DNA of 64,000 nt, taken from assembly GCA_963771655.1 (NCBI GenBank), contig CAVYUG010000004.1, positions 558,001 through 622,000 on the forward strand, given 5' to 3'. The DNA comes from JAWVFM01 sp963771655 (GTDB lineage: Bacteria > Actinomycetota > Thermoleophilia > Solirubrobacterales > 70-9). The position numbers were made by a program, and so were the translations under genes. The notes beneath the pieces are model-generated. The model searched no databases. It was given only the letters and a program-made list of their open reading frames with translations, and had not been told where the DNA came from. This document shows positions 9,244 through 17,978 of the stretch, piece after piece; the stretch's first letter is position 1; each line of letters starts with the position of its first letter.

Positions 9244-10502
9244 CGGTCTATCCCCCCGAGGATCGGGTCCAGCATCGCCAGGTTCTGGATCAGGTCGGCG
9301 AGGTAGCCCCCGACGCACATCTCGCGCAGCGCCTGGAGGTTGACGAACGACGGCTCGCGGAAATGAACGCGGGCCGGCTTCGCGGAGCCGTCGGCCAGGA
9401 TGAAGCAGCCGATCTCGCCCCGCGGCGACTCGACCGCGTAGTAGGCCTCGCCCGGCGGCACCCGGTAACCCTCGGTGACGAGCTTGAAATGGTGGATCAG
9501 CGCCTCCATCGAGGTCGAGAGCTCGTGCCGCGGCGGGAGGACGTACTTGCGGTCGTCGGCGATCCACGGCCCCTCGGGAAGCCCCTCGACCGCCTGCTGG
9601 ACGATGCGCGCCGACTCCCGCATCTCGGTCACCCGGACCTTGAACCGGTCCCAGCCGTCGCCGACCGTGCCGACGGGAACCTTGAAGTCGAAGTCCGCGT
9701 AGGCGAGCTCCGGGGCGGCCTTGCGAAGGTCCCAGGGCTCGCCCGCGGCGCGGAGCAACGGTCCCGTCACGCCAAGCTCGAGCAGCCGTTCCTTCGGGAC
9801 CGCGCCGACGTTGCGGGTCCGGTTGAGGAAGATCTCGTTGTTGGTGAGCAGAGCCTCGTACTGGTCGACGCGGGTCGGGAACTCGGCGCAGAACCGAAGC
9901 ACCGCTTCGGCGAAGCCGACCGGGATGTCCTCGGCTACGCCCCCGACCTGGAAGTAGCGGGTGTGCATCCGCTGCCCGGTCGACATCTCGAACAGGTCGA
10001 GGAGGCGGTCGCGGTCGCGGAAGCAATAGAAGAACATCGACATCGCTCCGAGGTCGAGTGCCGAGGTGCCGAGCCAGACGAGGTGCGAGTGGATCCGGCC
10101 GAGCTCCATGTGGATCACCCTCAGGTACTTGGCGCGCTCCGGGATCTCGAGCTCGATCAGCCGCTCGACGCAGCCGACGAACGCCTCCATGTTCGAGAAG
10201 TAGGCGAGGTAGTCCATCCGCTCCACGAACGGGATCGCCTTCCAGTAGCTCTTGTCCTCGCAGTTCTTCTCGATCCCGGTGTGGACGTAGCCCATGATCG
10301 GCTTCAGATCGCGGACCACCTCGCCCTCGAGGCTCACGAGGAGGCGCAGCACCCCGTGCGTCGCGGGGTGGTGCGGGCCCATGTTGACCGTCAGCATCTC
10401 CTGGTCGACGTCCGCCTCGGTCCGCTCCACGATCGAGCTGCCGATGACCTGGGCCTCGCTGTAGGAGGGAGCGTCGCGGCCGACCGACCCGGTCGCGCTC
10501 AC
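9240..10502 (-). CDS. nuoD: NADH-quinone oxidoreductase subunit D
   Basis: 49-kDa subunit of complex I, related to the large subunit of NiFe hydrogenases, forming the quinone pocket with NuoB and NuoH. It has 420 residues. Conserved segments include VNMGPHHPATHGVLRLL, GYVHTGIEKNCEDKSY and ESPRGEIGCFILADG. The GTG start overlaps the nuoC stop (GTGA). Confidence 0.96.
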   Translation of the reverse strand: MSATGSVGRDAPSYSEAQVIGSSIVERTEADVDQEMLTVNMGPHHPATHGVLRLLVSLEGEVVRDLKPIMGYVHTGIEKNCEDKSYWKAIPFVERMDYLAYFSNMEAFVGCVERLIELEIPERAKYLRVIHMELGRIHSHLVWLGTSALDLGAMSMFFYCFRDRDRLLDLFEMSTGQRMHTRYFQVGGVAEDIPVGFAEAVLRFCAEFPTRVDQYEALLTNNEIFLNRTRNVGAVPKERLLELGVTGPLLRAAGEPWDLRKAAPELAYADFDFKVPVGTVGDGWDRFKVRVTEMRESARIVQQAVEGLPEGPWIADDRKYVLPPRHELSTSMEALIHHFKLVTEGYRVPPGEAYYAVESPRGEIGCFILADGSAKPARVHFREPSFVNLQALREMCVGGYLADLIQNLAMLDPILGGIDR

Positions 10503-11029
10503 TCGAACCACCTCGGGACCTCGCGCTCTGAGTTGGTGAAGATCACGGGCTCGCCTCCGACGGGGAAGTCGCGGCGCTGCGGCCAGCCGACGTAGCTCTC
10601 GGGCATGAGGATCCGGCGCAGGTCCGGATGGCCGCGAAAGACGATGCCGAAGAAGTCGTAGATCTCCCGCTCCTGGAAGTCGGCGGTCGGGAAGAGGTCG
10701 GTGATCGAGGCGATCTCGGGCAGCTCGCCCTCCCCGGGGTCGGCCAGCGCGGCGCGGACGCGCAGCCGCTCGACTCGCTCCATGCTCAGGAGCTCGTAGT
10801 GGACGCCGAACCGCGGCTCGGCGGGCAGGTAGTCGACGCCGTGGACGCTCGCGAGGAAGCGGTACTCCTGGCCGGCGGTGTCGCGCAGCCACGCGAGCAC
10901 GTCGCGGATCGCCTCGGGATCGACCACGAGGCAGGCCTGACCGTGCTCGTGGTATGTGGAAAGCACGGCGCCCTCCCTGACCGAATTGAGCTCCTGCGCG
11001 ATCAGCTCGAGGCCGGGAGCGTCAGGCAT
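10499..11029 (-). CDS. nuoC: NADH-quinone oxidoreductase subunit C
   Basis: 30-kDa subunit of complex I, 176 residues, a separate gene and not fused to nuoD. The signature DFQEREIYDFFGIVFRGHPD is followed by RRILMPESYVGWPQRRDFP, both typical of the family. The ATG lies 17 bases after the nuoB stop, and the stop overlaps the nuoD GTG. Confidence 0.95.
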   Translation of the reverse strand: MPDAPGLELIAQELNSVREGAVLSTYHEHGQACLVVDPEAIRDVLAWLRDTAGQEYRFLASVHGVDYLPAEPRFGVHYELLSMERVERLRVRAALADPGEGELPEIASITDLFPTADFQEREIYDFFGIVFRGHPDLRRILMPESYVGWPQRRDFPVGGEPVIFTNSEREVPRWFE

Positions 11030-11046
11030 CTAGCGGTCGCCTTCCA

Positions 11047-11673
11047 CTACCCGAGCCGCTCCCGCGCGGCCGCGTACGCCTCGATGGCCTCGGCGCTGGG
11101 CGCGCCGATCGACTCGTCCCGCGCCCACTCCTCCGTGCCCTCGGCGTTGTAGCGCCGCCGCCACCCGGGATCAGGGTTGCCCTGGATCATCCGCTGCAGC
11201 TTGTTGAAGCCGTAGATCAGCGCCTCGGGACGCGGCGGGCACCCAGGCACGTGGATGTCCACGGGCATGAACTTGTCCGCGCCCTGGACGACGGCGTAGT
11301 TGGAGAACATGCCCCCGGACGACGAGCAGGCTCCCATCGAGATCGCCCACTTCGGCTCCAGCATCTGGTCGTAGATGCGCCGGACGACCGGCGCCATCTT
11401 GATCGACACCCGCCCCGAGAGGATGATCATGTCCGCCTGCCGCGGCGAAGCCCGCATGTTCTCCGCCCCGAAGCGGGCGATGTCGTAGCGCGGGCTGACG
11501 ATCGACATCATCTCGATCGCGCAGCAGGCGAGCCCGAAGGTCAGGGGGAAGACCGAGTTCGATCGGCCCCACGCCTGCACCTGCTCGAGCCGCGTGGTGA
11601 GAACGGCCTGCTCCACGTGCTCGGTGAGCTCCGCTTCGTCGAGGTCGCCTCGAAGTAGGTCGCGGGCGCGCAT
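11047..11673 (-). CDS. nuoB: NADH-quinone oxidoreductase subunit B
   Basis: PSST-type subunit that holds the terminal [4Fe-4S] cluster N2, the direct donor to quinone. Ligands are visible in LACCAIEMM, GACSSSGGMF and VPGCPPRPEAL. I use the ATG at 11673-11671 (208 residues). The same frame stays open and GC3-rich back to the nuoA stop, and the 71 bases between could encode a short leader if a non-standard start were used. Confidence 0.94.
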   Translation of the reverse strand: MRARDLLRGDLDEAELTEHVEQAVLTTRLEQVQAWGRSNSVFPLTFGLACCAIEMMSIVSPRYDIARFGAENMRASPRQADMIILSGRVSIKMAPVVRRIYDQMLEPKWAISMGACSSSGGMFSNYAVVQGADKFMPVDIHVPGCPPRPEALIYGFNKLQRMIQGNPDPGWRRRYNAEGTEEWARDESIGAPSAEAIEAYAAARERLG

Positions 11674-11744
11674 CTGGCGGACGCGAAGGTCGTCGACGGG
11701 CGGCGGCCCCTCGAGGGGCGCGAGGGCGCGGAGCTTCTCGCGCC

Positions 11745-12122
11745 TTACTTCCAGTTCAGGGCCCCCCGGCGCCAGACGTAGACGAGGCCGAGCAGCAGGA
11801 GGACCACGAACACGATGATCTCGGCGAGAACGAACACCGAGTGGGCGCCCTTCAGGATCACGCCGACGGGGTAGAGGAACACCACCTCGATGTCGAAGAG
11901 GATGAAGAGCATCGCCACCATGTAGAAGCTGATGCCGAAGCGGAAGCTGCGCGACACCTCGCTCGGCAGGCCGCACTCATACGGGTCCTCCTTCGCCTTG
12001 CTCGCGCGCTTCGGCCCGATGATCCCGTTGAGGACCGCCAGCGTCGTTCCGGTGATCAGGCCGAGACCGCCGAAGACGAGCACTGGGAGGTAGCTGCTGA
12101 GCACGGCGGGCTGTTTATACAC
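11745..12122 (-). CDS. nuoA: NADH-quinone oxidoreductase subunit A
   Basis: First gene of the complex I operon. It encodes a 125-residue membrane subunit with three helices and the signatures EDPYECGLPS and FYMVAMLFILFDIEVVFLYP. It begins at a GTG at 12122; a second GTG eight codons in could also serve. The 55-base gap to the divergent gene at 12178 must hold the operon promoter, but I could not identify convincing -35/-10 elements. Confidence 0.94.
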   Translation of the reverse strand: MYKQPAVLSSYLPVLVFGGLGLITGTTLAVLNGIIGPKRASKAKEDPYECGLPSEVSRSFRFGISFYMVAMLFILFDIEVVFLYPVGVILKGAHSVFVLAEIIVFVVLLLLGLVYVWRRGALNWK

Positions 12123-12177
12123 CCGCAGGCGAGCTTGTGCGGGGTTGATACATAGTGCTTTTCCGCATCAGTAAGCC

Positions 12178-12648
12178 ATGTATGCCGGTCAGGAGCGGTC
12201 GGAGGTGCGAACCTCCCGCACCGTGCTCGACGTCCACATCGCCAACGGCATCCTCCTGCTCGCCCTGAGCCTCATCGCCGGGCTTTGGGGCGGTATCGCG
12301 TGGATCCAGCGCCGCCCGGCGGTCGGCTTTTGGTACGTGCTCCGGGCGATGCAGGCCTCGGCGGTGCTCCAGGCCGCCTTCGGCTCCATCCTCCTGCTCA
12401 GCGGCCGCAACGCGCCGAGCGGCCTCCACTACCTCTACGGCGTCCTGCCGCTCCTCGTCTCGCTCCTCGCCGAAGGGCTGCGAGCGGGCATCGCCGAGCG
12501 CGAGCTCGAGGGTCTCGACTTCGACTCGCTGCCCAACGACCGCCGGCGGGCGATCGCGATGGCCATCACCCGCCGCGAGACGGGCGCGATGGCCGTCTCG
12601 GCGCTCGTGATCTTCCTGCTGGCGCTGCGGGCGGCGACGACGAGCTGA
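12178..12648 (+). CDS. Four-helix membrane protein, function unknown
   Basis: A 156-residue integral membrane protein transcribed away from nuoA. Hydrophobic segments lie at about residues 22-42, 57-77, 84-100 and 133-152. A charged cytoplasmic-type loop (AERELEGLDFDSLPNDRRRA) separates the third and fourth. I do not recognise a family. Because of its position opposite nuoA it could share regulation with complex I, but that is only inference. It is convergent with the metalloprotease, whose stop is immediately adjacent. Confidence 0.75.
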   Translation: MYAGQERSEVRTSRTVLDVHIANGILLLALSLIAGLWGGIAWIQRRPAVGFWYVLRAMQASAVLQAAFGSILLLSGRNAPSGLHYLYGVLPLLVSLLAEGLRAGIAERELEGLDFDSLPNDRRRAIAMAITRRETGAMAVSALVIFLLALRAATTS

Positions 12649-15600
12649 CTACGGCGTGGCGCTGGCGTCGAACGTCGGCGGGATCGCCGTCACGTCGACC
12701 GTCACCGTTGCGGTCGCCGACTTGCCGGCGCTGTTGGTGGCGGTTACGGAGACCTCGTGGGTACCCGGGGTCAGGGAGGCAGTGATCGACGAGCCGGTGC
12801 CGAGCATGCCCTGCAGCGACGATCGCCAGACGACCCTCGAGGCCGGGAACGCGGCGTCCTGGAGGTCGTCGACGACCGCGCTCAGTTGGATCGACTCGCC
12901 CTCGACCGCGGTTGCCCCGTCGTGCGGCGTTGAGATCAGCACCCTTGGTGGCTTCACCGGAACGGCGAATCGCTTCGAGGTGGCGATGCCGGTGAGCACG
13001 CCGTCGCTCGCGATCACGCGGAACCTGGCGTGCGATCCGCCGGGGAGCCGACTCGTGTCGACCTTGAAGGAACGCTTGTGGAGGTCGGCCGCAACCGGGA
13101 TGTACCGCTTGCCGTTGGGGCTGTAGAGAAGGCTGTAGGTGCGCCGTCCGCCGTCGCGGTCGCTGGAGGCCCAGCGGACCTTGACCTCGCCGGCGAGCGT
13201 CTTGCCCCCTCGCGGCGAGAGCAGGCGGACGCTCGGTGCGTGCGCCGAAACCGGCACCGACGCGAGTGTCCGCTTGCCCTTGACGACGGTGACGCGCTTG
13301 GTCGCCGCCTTGAACGGGACGACCTCGTGGACGAGCGCCGCCGCCTGACGCGGCGGGAGGTCCGATTCGACCCTTGGGGTGAACGGATAGCGGGCAACGA
13401 CGCTGTTGCGGCGTCCGCGCAGGACGATCGAGTAGGCGCTCTTCTTGGGCCGCTGCGTGAGCGTCAACCCGCGCAGGGCCTTGAGCGGCGAGAGGTCGAG
13501 CCGGCCCGAGCGAAGTGCCAGCGAGCCGTTGACGATCAGGGCGCGGCCGCGGGCCTTGCGGCGCACCGGCGCGCGACGCTTCGAGCGGCCGAGCGTCGCG
13601 AAGTCGGGGCAGTTCGGATGGTCGGCCGCGCAGAGGTTCCTGAGGATCCCGCGGTAGGTGTAGTCCGACATCCACTCGTTGTCGCAGTAGGTCATGATGT
13701 CGCTCGCCCCGGCGCGCCAGTCCCAGAGCTTCGTGGGGACGCCGAGGGTCGCGTTACCGACGTCCACCCCGATGTTGTCGAACGACTGGCTTCCGATCAG
13801 CCCGTTGGCGTAGGGGTAGTCGTCGTCGTCGGAGGAGTTGTTTCGGCAGAACCCGGGGTGCTTCCGGCCGTACATGTGCCCGAGCTCGTGCCCGCCGTAC
13901 CAGTCGGCGTACGAGGTGTCGGTGTCCCAGCTGAAGTTCGTGAAGTTGCTCCCGAGGCCCGACGGGCCCGACCCGAAGCGGCCGCCGATCGACTCCGAGC
14001 AGCCGCGCATGAACATCGTCCCGGCGTTGTCGCTGACGACGCCGTAGTAGCGGGTTCTCGGATCCTGTGCCTGCATGCCGTTCACCCAGTCGCTGAGGCG
14101 GGAGTTGATGTCGTCGCACGTGAAGCCCGCGCTCGTGACGTTGCCGTCCTTGTCGGTGACCTCCGGATGGTCGGCCTGCATCGGCATGAACATCTGCGTG
14201 TCGCGAACCTCGGCGGTCGGATACGCCCGTCGCAGCCACGAGGCGAGCATGTCGATGTCGTTCTGCGTCGGGACGACCGCACGATGGTCGCGGGGAGCGC
14301 GCTGGTACGGCACACGAACGAGCCAGATCCGGACCGGCGGCACGGTGTGGAACCGGACCGTGCCCAGGAACCCGGGGTTGTCGCAGCCGGTGCACGGCAA
14401 GCCGGTGCGCTCGCCCTCGACGTCGAGGTGGTCGAGTTGGAGATGGAGCCGCGGACCGTCCGCGAGCCACTCGCGGGGGAGCTCGAAGTTGAGGCTCTTA
14501 TCGAGGTTGGATCGGATGCTCTCGACGGTGCTCGCGGCATTTACCGTGATCGTGTTGAGCGATGGGAGGATCTGCGGGCCGCCTGGATGGGTCCCGTCCG
14601 GTCGAGTTGCCGTGAGCGAGCCGCTGACCCCGGTAACGCTCGAAGCGCCCCCGGCGAGGCCCAGGTACACGCGGGCGATGGTCCGGTGAAAGCCGCCCGA
14701 CGTTGCCGCGACCAGGGGCACCGAGTTGAAGCGGTTCTGGACGGACTGCGTGACCTCGATGTTGCTGAGCTCGTGGAACTGGGTCCCGGGGGGGATCGGC
14801 GACAGCGTGACCAGCCGAGGCGAGCTCGCTCCGGTGCCGGCGCAGTTGGTGGCGGTGACGGTCACCTTGTTGCCGCCGTTGTTGAGCAGGCCGCTGACGT
14901 TGATCGGGCCGAAGAGGCCGCCGTCCGAGTCGATCAGGGTCGGAAACGCCTGCGAGGTGTGCGTCGTCGACCCGGCGGCGATCAGCGAGGCGCTGGTGAT
15001 CGGGGCGCCATGGGGGTCGACGGCGCCCGAGAGCAGGAAGGTGTTGTTCTGCACGGTCAGCCCGTCGAGCGGCTTGGAGACGATGACCGTCGGCGGGCCG
15101 CTCGCCGGGCAGGGCGGCGGCGGGCCGACGCTCGAGAACTCGACGTCGTCGACGTCGAGCCCGTTGGCAAACCCGCCAGGGGTCGGCCCGACCTCGATCT
15201 TCGTGATCGTCGGGCTCGCGACGTCGACCGTGAGCGGCGTCTGGATCGGCGTCGGGCTGGTGCGCGCGGGCAGCGTGGCGTTTGCCGTGCCGACCACCGC
15301 GTTCGACGCGTTGTAGGCGGTGAGCCTCACGTCGTAGGGGGCTCCGAGCGCGGACGAGAAGCCCACCCACGCCTTGACGTGCTGCTGCGGCGCGGTGAAC
15401 GTCGCCGCGACCGGCGCGGTGCAGAACTCGATCGCCACGCAGGGCTCGACGGCGACGGTGCCGGAGTGGGCGTGGTTCGGGATCGCGGTCGGCTTCGAGA
15501 AGTCGAACGCCTCCGGGTTGTTGAAGGTGACGCCCTGGTCGGTGTACTGGGTGTTCACCGGCAGGCCGTGGCCACCGTACCCCGGCGCCGCCGGAGCGAG

Positions 15601-15718
15601 GTCCTCGAACGTGATCACCGCCCCGGAGGCCGATGCGGCCGGGACGACCGAGATGAAGCAGAGCGAGGATTGCGACCCACGGCAACCGAACGTCCCTTAA
15701 ACGCGATCTCGACGACAA
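12649..15718 (-). CDS. Secreted metzincin-type metalloprotease with Ig-like tail (signal peptide out of frame)
   Basis: A very large exported protein. Counting from the in-frame GTG at 15618 (989 residues), a zinc-protease motif HELGHMYGRKH sits at residues 577-587 (HExxHxxGxxH, the metzincin pattern). A plausible Met-turn IMTYCDNEW follows at ~641. Upstream are beta-rich modules with paired cysteines, and the last ~120 residues look like an Ig-like/cadherin-like domain (VSVTATNSAGKSATATVTV). The GTG start would leave no signal peptide. A TTG at 15718 in another frame opens a textbook signal sequence (SRLRDVRLPWVAILAL...). Deleting one base near 15655-15668 fuses it to FISVVPAASASGAVITF, giving 1022 residues. 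The substrate is unknown. Confidence 0.8.
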
Positions 15719-15730
15719 CCCGCGGCGATC

Positions 15731-16219
15731 CTACTCTCCGCGGAGCGTCCTGTACACCCCTCGCGAGAACACCAGGGGCTCGGCGCCCTCGGCGGCCTGG
15801 ATCCCGGCCACCTCGCCCGTGACGATCGCGTGGTCGCCCCCGTCGAGCAGGTCGCGAAGCCCGCAGGCGATGGAGACCGTCGCCCCCTCGATCGCCGGGA
15901 CCCCCGCCAGCTCGCGCCAGGCGACGCCCTCCCACTTCACCGGGTGGGGGTCCTTGGTCGCGAACCGAAGCGCAAGCTCACCCTGGTCGGCCGAGAGCAC
16001 GGAGACGCCGAAGGCGCCCGCCGATCGCAGGGCGGCGAGCGTCCGAGAGCGCCGGTCGAGCGCCGCCAGCATCAGGGGCGGTTCGAGCGAGAGGGAGACG
16101 ACCGCGTTCGCGGTCGCCCCCGAGGGCCCCTCCGGGCCAGGCGCCGTGATCACCGTGACGGCCGTCGGCACGAGCCCCATCGCGCGGCGGAACTGGGCGG
16201 GATCGGCGACCGGCGGCAC
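15731..16219 (-). CDS. Flavin reductase-like FMN-binding protein
   Basis: Split-barrel flavin reductase family (flavin_Reduct), 162 residues from the GTG at 16219. The family pattern is clear: FRRAMGLVPTAVTVITA at the start, GATANAVVSLSLEPPLMLAAL for flavin binding, and the closing GDHAIVTGEV segment. Members reduce FMN/FAD with NAD(P)H for a partner monooxygenase or act alone. No flavin monooxygenase lies next to it. It is divergent from the cytochrome c gene by 28 bases and followed by the metalloprotease. Confidence 0.87.
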   Translation of the reverse strand: MPPVADPAQFRRAMGLVPTAVTVITAPGPEGPSGATANAVVSLSLEPPLMLAALDRRSRTLAALRSAGAFGVSVLSADQGELALRFATKDPHPVKWEGVAWRELAGVPAIEGATVSIACGLRDLLDGGDHAIVTGEVAGIQAAEGAEPLVFSRGVYRTLRGE

Positions 16220-16247
16220 GGGTGGGCACAAGTATGATGCCGCCGCG

Positions 16248-16652
16248 TTGCGAGCCCCCAAGGCCCTCGTCATCACAGCCGCCGTAGCCGCCGGCCTGCT
16301 CCTGAGCGCCTGCGGCTCGGAGGAGATCTCCGTGCCGAAGAGCGACTCGACCTACGCGGGCGCTGTGCTCTTCTCCCAGCGCTGCGGCGGCTGCCACACG
16401 ATGACCCCGGCCGGGACCCAGGGCTCCGACGCCCGGAACGTCCGCGTCGAGGGGCCGAACCTCGACCAGCGCACCGAGAGCCTCGCGCAGGCCCTGTTCG
16501 CGATCCGAAACGGCGGCTTCTCCGGCTCGATCATGCCGCAGAACATCGTCACCGGGCGCGACGCCGGCGCGGTCGCGGCGTTCGTCGCGAAGTACGCGGG
16601 AACCGAGGAGGTCTCGAGCCCGCGCCCCGGCGAGTCCGAGACCACGCCTTAG
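16248..16652 (+). CDS. Lipoprotein cytochrome c, mono-heme
   Basis: A 134-residue small cytochrome c, probably anchored outside the membrane. The N-terminus has a lipoprotein signal with lipobox LLLSAC (Cys22). The heme site CGGCH follows at about residue 44, and a likely Met ligand lies in SIMPQN. The C-terminal tail is acidic. The TTG at 16248 is the only start that fits the signal sequence. It could carry electrons to a terminal oxidase, consistent with ctaA further on. It precedes serS on the same strand. Confidence 0.88.
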   Translation: MRAPKALVITAAVAAGLLLSACGSEEISVPKSDSTYAGAVLFSQRCGGCHTMTPAGTQGSDARNVRVEGPNLDQRTESLAQALFAIRNGGFSGSIMPQNIVTGRDAGAVAAFVAKYAGTEEVSSPRPGESETTP

Positions 16653-16680
16653 CGCGGCGGAAGGCCCCGCCTCGCTCGAC

Positions 16681-17940
16681 CTGAAGCGCATCCGGGAGGA
16701 CCCTGAGCCCGCGCGCGCGGCGCTGGCGCGCCGGGGCGCGGCCGACAAGCTCGACGAGGCGCTCGCGCTCGACGCCCGCCGGCGCGAGCTGCTGCCCGAG
16801 GTCGAGGAGCGCCGAGCGCGTCAACGGAAGGCGTCCGAGGCGATCGCCGACGCGAAGCGGTCCGGGGGCGACGCGGACGCGGTCATCGCGGAGATGCGGG
16901 AGGTATCGGGCGAGGTCAAGCGTCTCGAGAGCGAGCTCGCGGAGGTCGAGGGCGGCCGCGACGCGATCCTCGCGGAGCTGCCGAACCTGCCCGACCCAGC
17001 GGCACCGGACGGCGAGGCCGACGTCGACGCCGTCACGCTGCGCGAGGTCGGGGAGCGACCGAGCTTCGGATTCGCGCCGCGCGACCACCTCGACCTCGGC
17101 ACCGAGCACGGCTGGATCGAGATGGAGAAGGCCGGCGAGGCCTCGGGCTCGCGCTTCGCCTACCTCATCGGGGACCTCGTGATGGTGGAGCTGGCGCTCG
17201 TCCGCCTCGCTGTCGAGCGCGCGCGCTCGGAGGGGTACGAGCCGGTGGTCCCGCCGGTGCTCGTTCGCGAGGGCCCGCTCTACGGCACCGGCTTCTTCCC
17301 GGGCGAGCGCGAGATGATCTACGAGATCGAGCGGGACGAGCTCTTCCTCGTCGGCACGTCGGAGGTGTCCCTGGCCGCCCTCGGCGCCGGCGAGATCCTC
17401 GGCGCCGGCGACCTTCCGCGACGCTACTGCGGAATCTCCACGTGCTTCCGCCGGGAAGCCGGTGCCGCCGGGAAGGACGCCCGGGGGATCTTCCGGGTCC
17501 ACCAGTTCGACAAGGTCGAGATGTTCTCGTTCGTCGAGCCGGACGCCGATGAAGCGGAGCACGAGCGGCTCCTCGCCATTCAGGAGGGCATCCTCGGTGA
17601 CCTCGAGATCCCCTACCGCGTGGTCGACATCCCCGTCGGGGACCTCGGCGCGCCGGCGGCGCGGAAATTCGACTGCGAGGGCTGGATCCCGAGCCAGGAG
17701 CGCTACCGCGAGCTCACCTCGTGCTCGAGCACGACCGACTACCAGGCCCGCCGCCTCGACTGCCGCTACCGGCCTGAGCCCGAGGCCTCGCCCGTGCACG
17801 TCCACACGCTCAACGGCACGGCCGTCGCCGTCGGCCGCACCCTGATCGCGCTCCTGGAGAACGGCCAGCGGGAGGACGGCAGCGTCGCGCTGCCGGCGGC
17901 GCTCGTGGGCGCCGGCGCGCCCGAGGTGATCGGGGCGTGA
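16681..17940 (+). CDS. serS: Seryl-tRNA synthetase (start codon not evident)
   Basis: Charges tRNA-Ser. The N-terminal coiled-coil arm runs from about 16690 to 16990, followed by the class II catalytic core. Motif 2 is RRYCGISTCFRREAGAAGKD and motif 3 is LNGTAVAVGRTLIALLENGQ. The sequence aligns with SerS from SLDLKRIREDPEPAR at 16672 onward, yet there is no ATG, GTG or TTG in frame between the cytochrome stop and the ATG at 16894, which would remove half of the tRNA-binding arm. I place the start at the CTG (16681), the nearest possible initiator. A substitution or indel at the true start (TCG at 16672) is just as likely. A GGAAGG ribosome site lies at 16659-16664. Confidence 0.9.
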   Translation: MKRIREDPEPARAALARRGAADKLDEALALDARRRELLPEVEERRARQRKASEAIADAKRSGGDADAVIAEMREVSGEVKRLESELAEVEGGRDAILAELPNLPDPAAPDGEADVDAVTLREVGERPSFGFAPRDHLDLGTEHGWIEMEKAGEASGSRFAYLIGDLVMVELALVRLAVERARSEGYEPVVPPVLVREGPLYGTGFFPGEREMIYEIERDELFLVGTSEVSLAALGAGEILGAGDLPRRYCGISTCFRREAGAAGKDARGIFRVHQFDKVEMFSFVEPDADEAEHERLLAIQEGILGDLEIPYRVVDIPVGDLGAPAARKFDCEGWIPSQERYRELTSCSSTTDYQARRLDCRYRPEPEASPVHVHTLNGTAVAVGRTLIALLENGQREDGSVALPAALVGAGAPEVIGA

Positions 17941-17978
17941 GGACGGAGCACCCCGGGAGGTATGGTTGCGCCTGTCTG

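Noticed and set aside
13030..15822. 930-codon open frame on the plus strand opposite the metalloprotease
   Set aside because: Composition is Arg/Asp/Gly-rich with no domain; it is a mirror of the GC3 pattern of the real gene on the minus strand.
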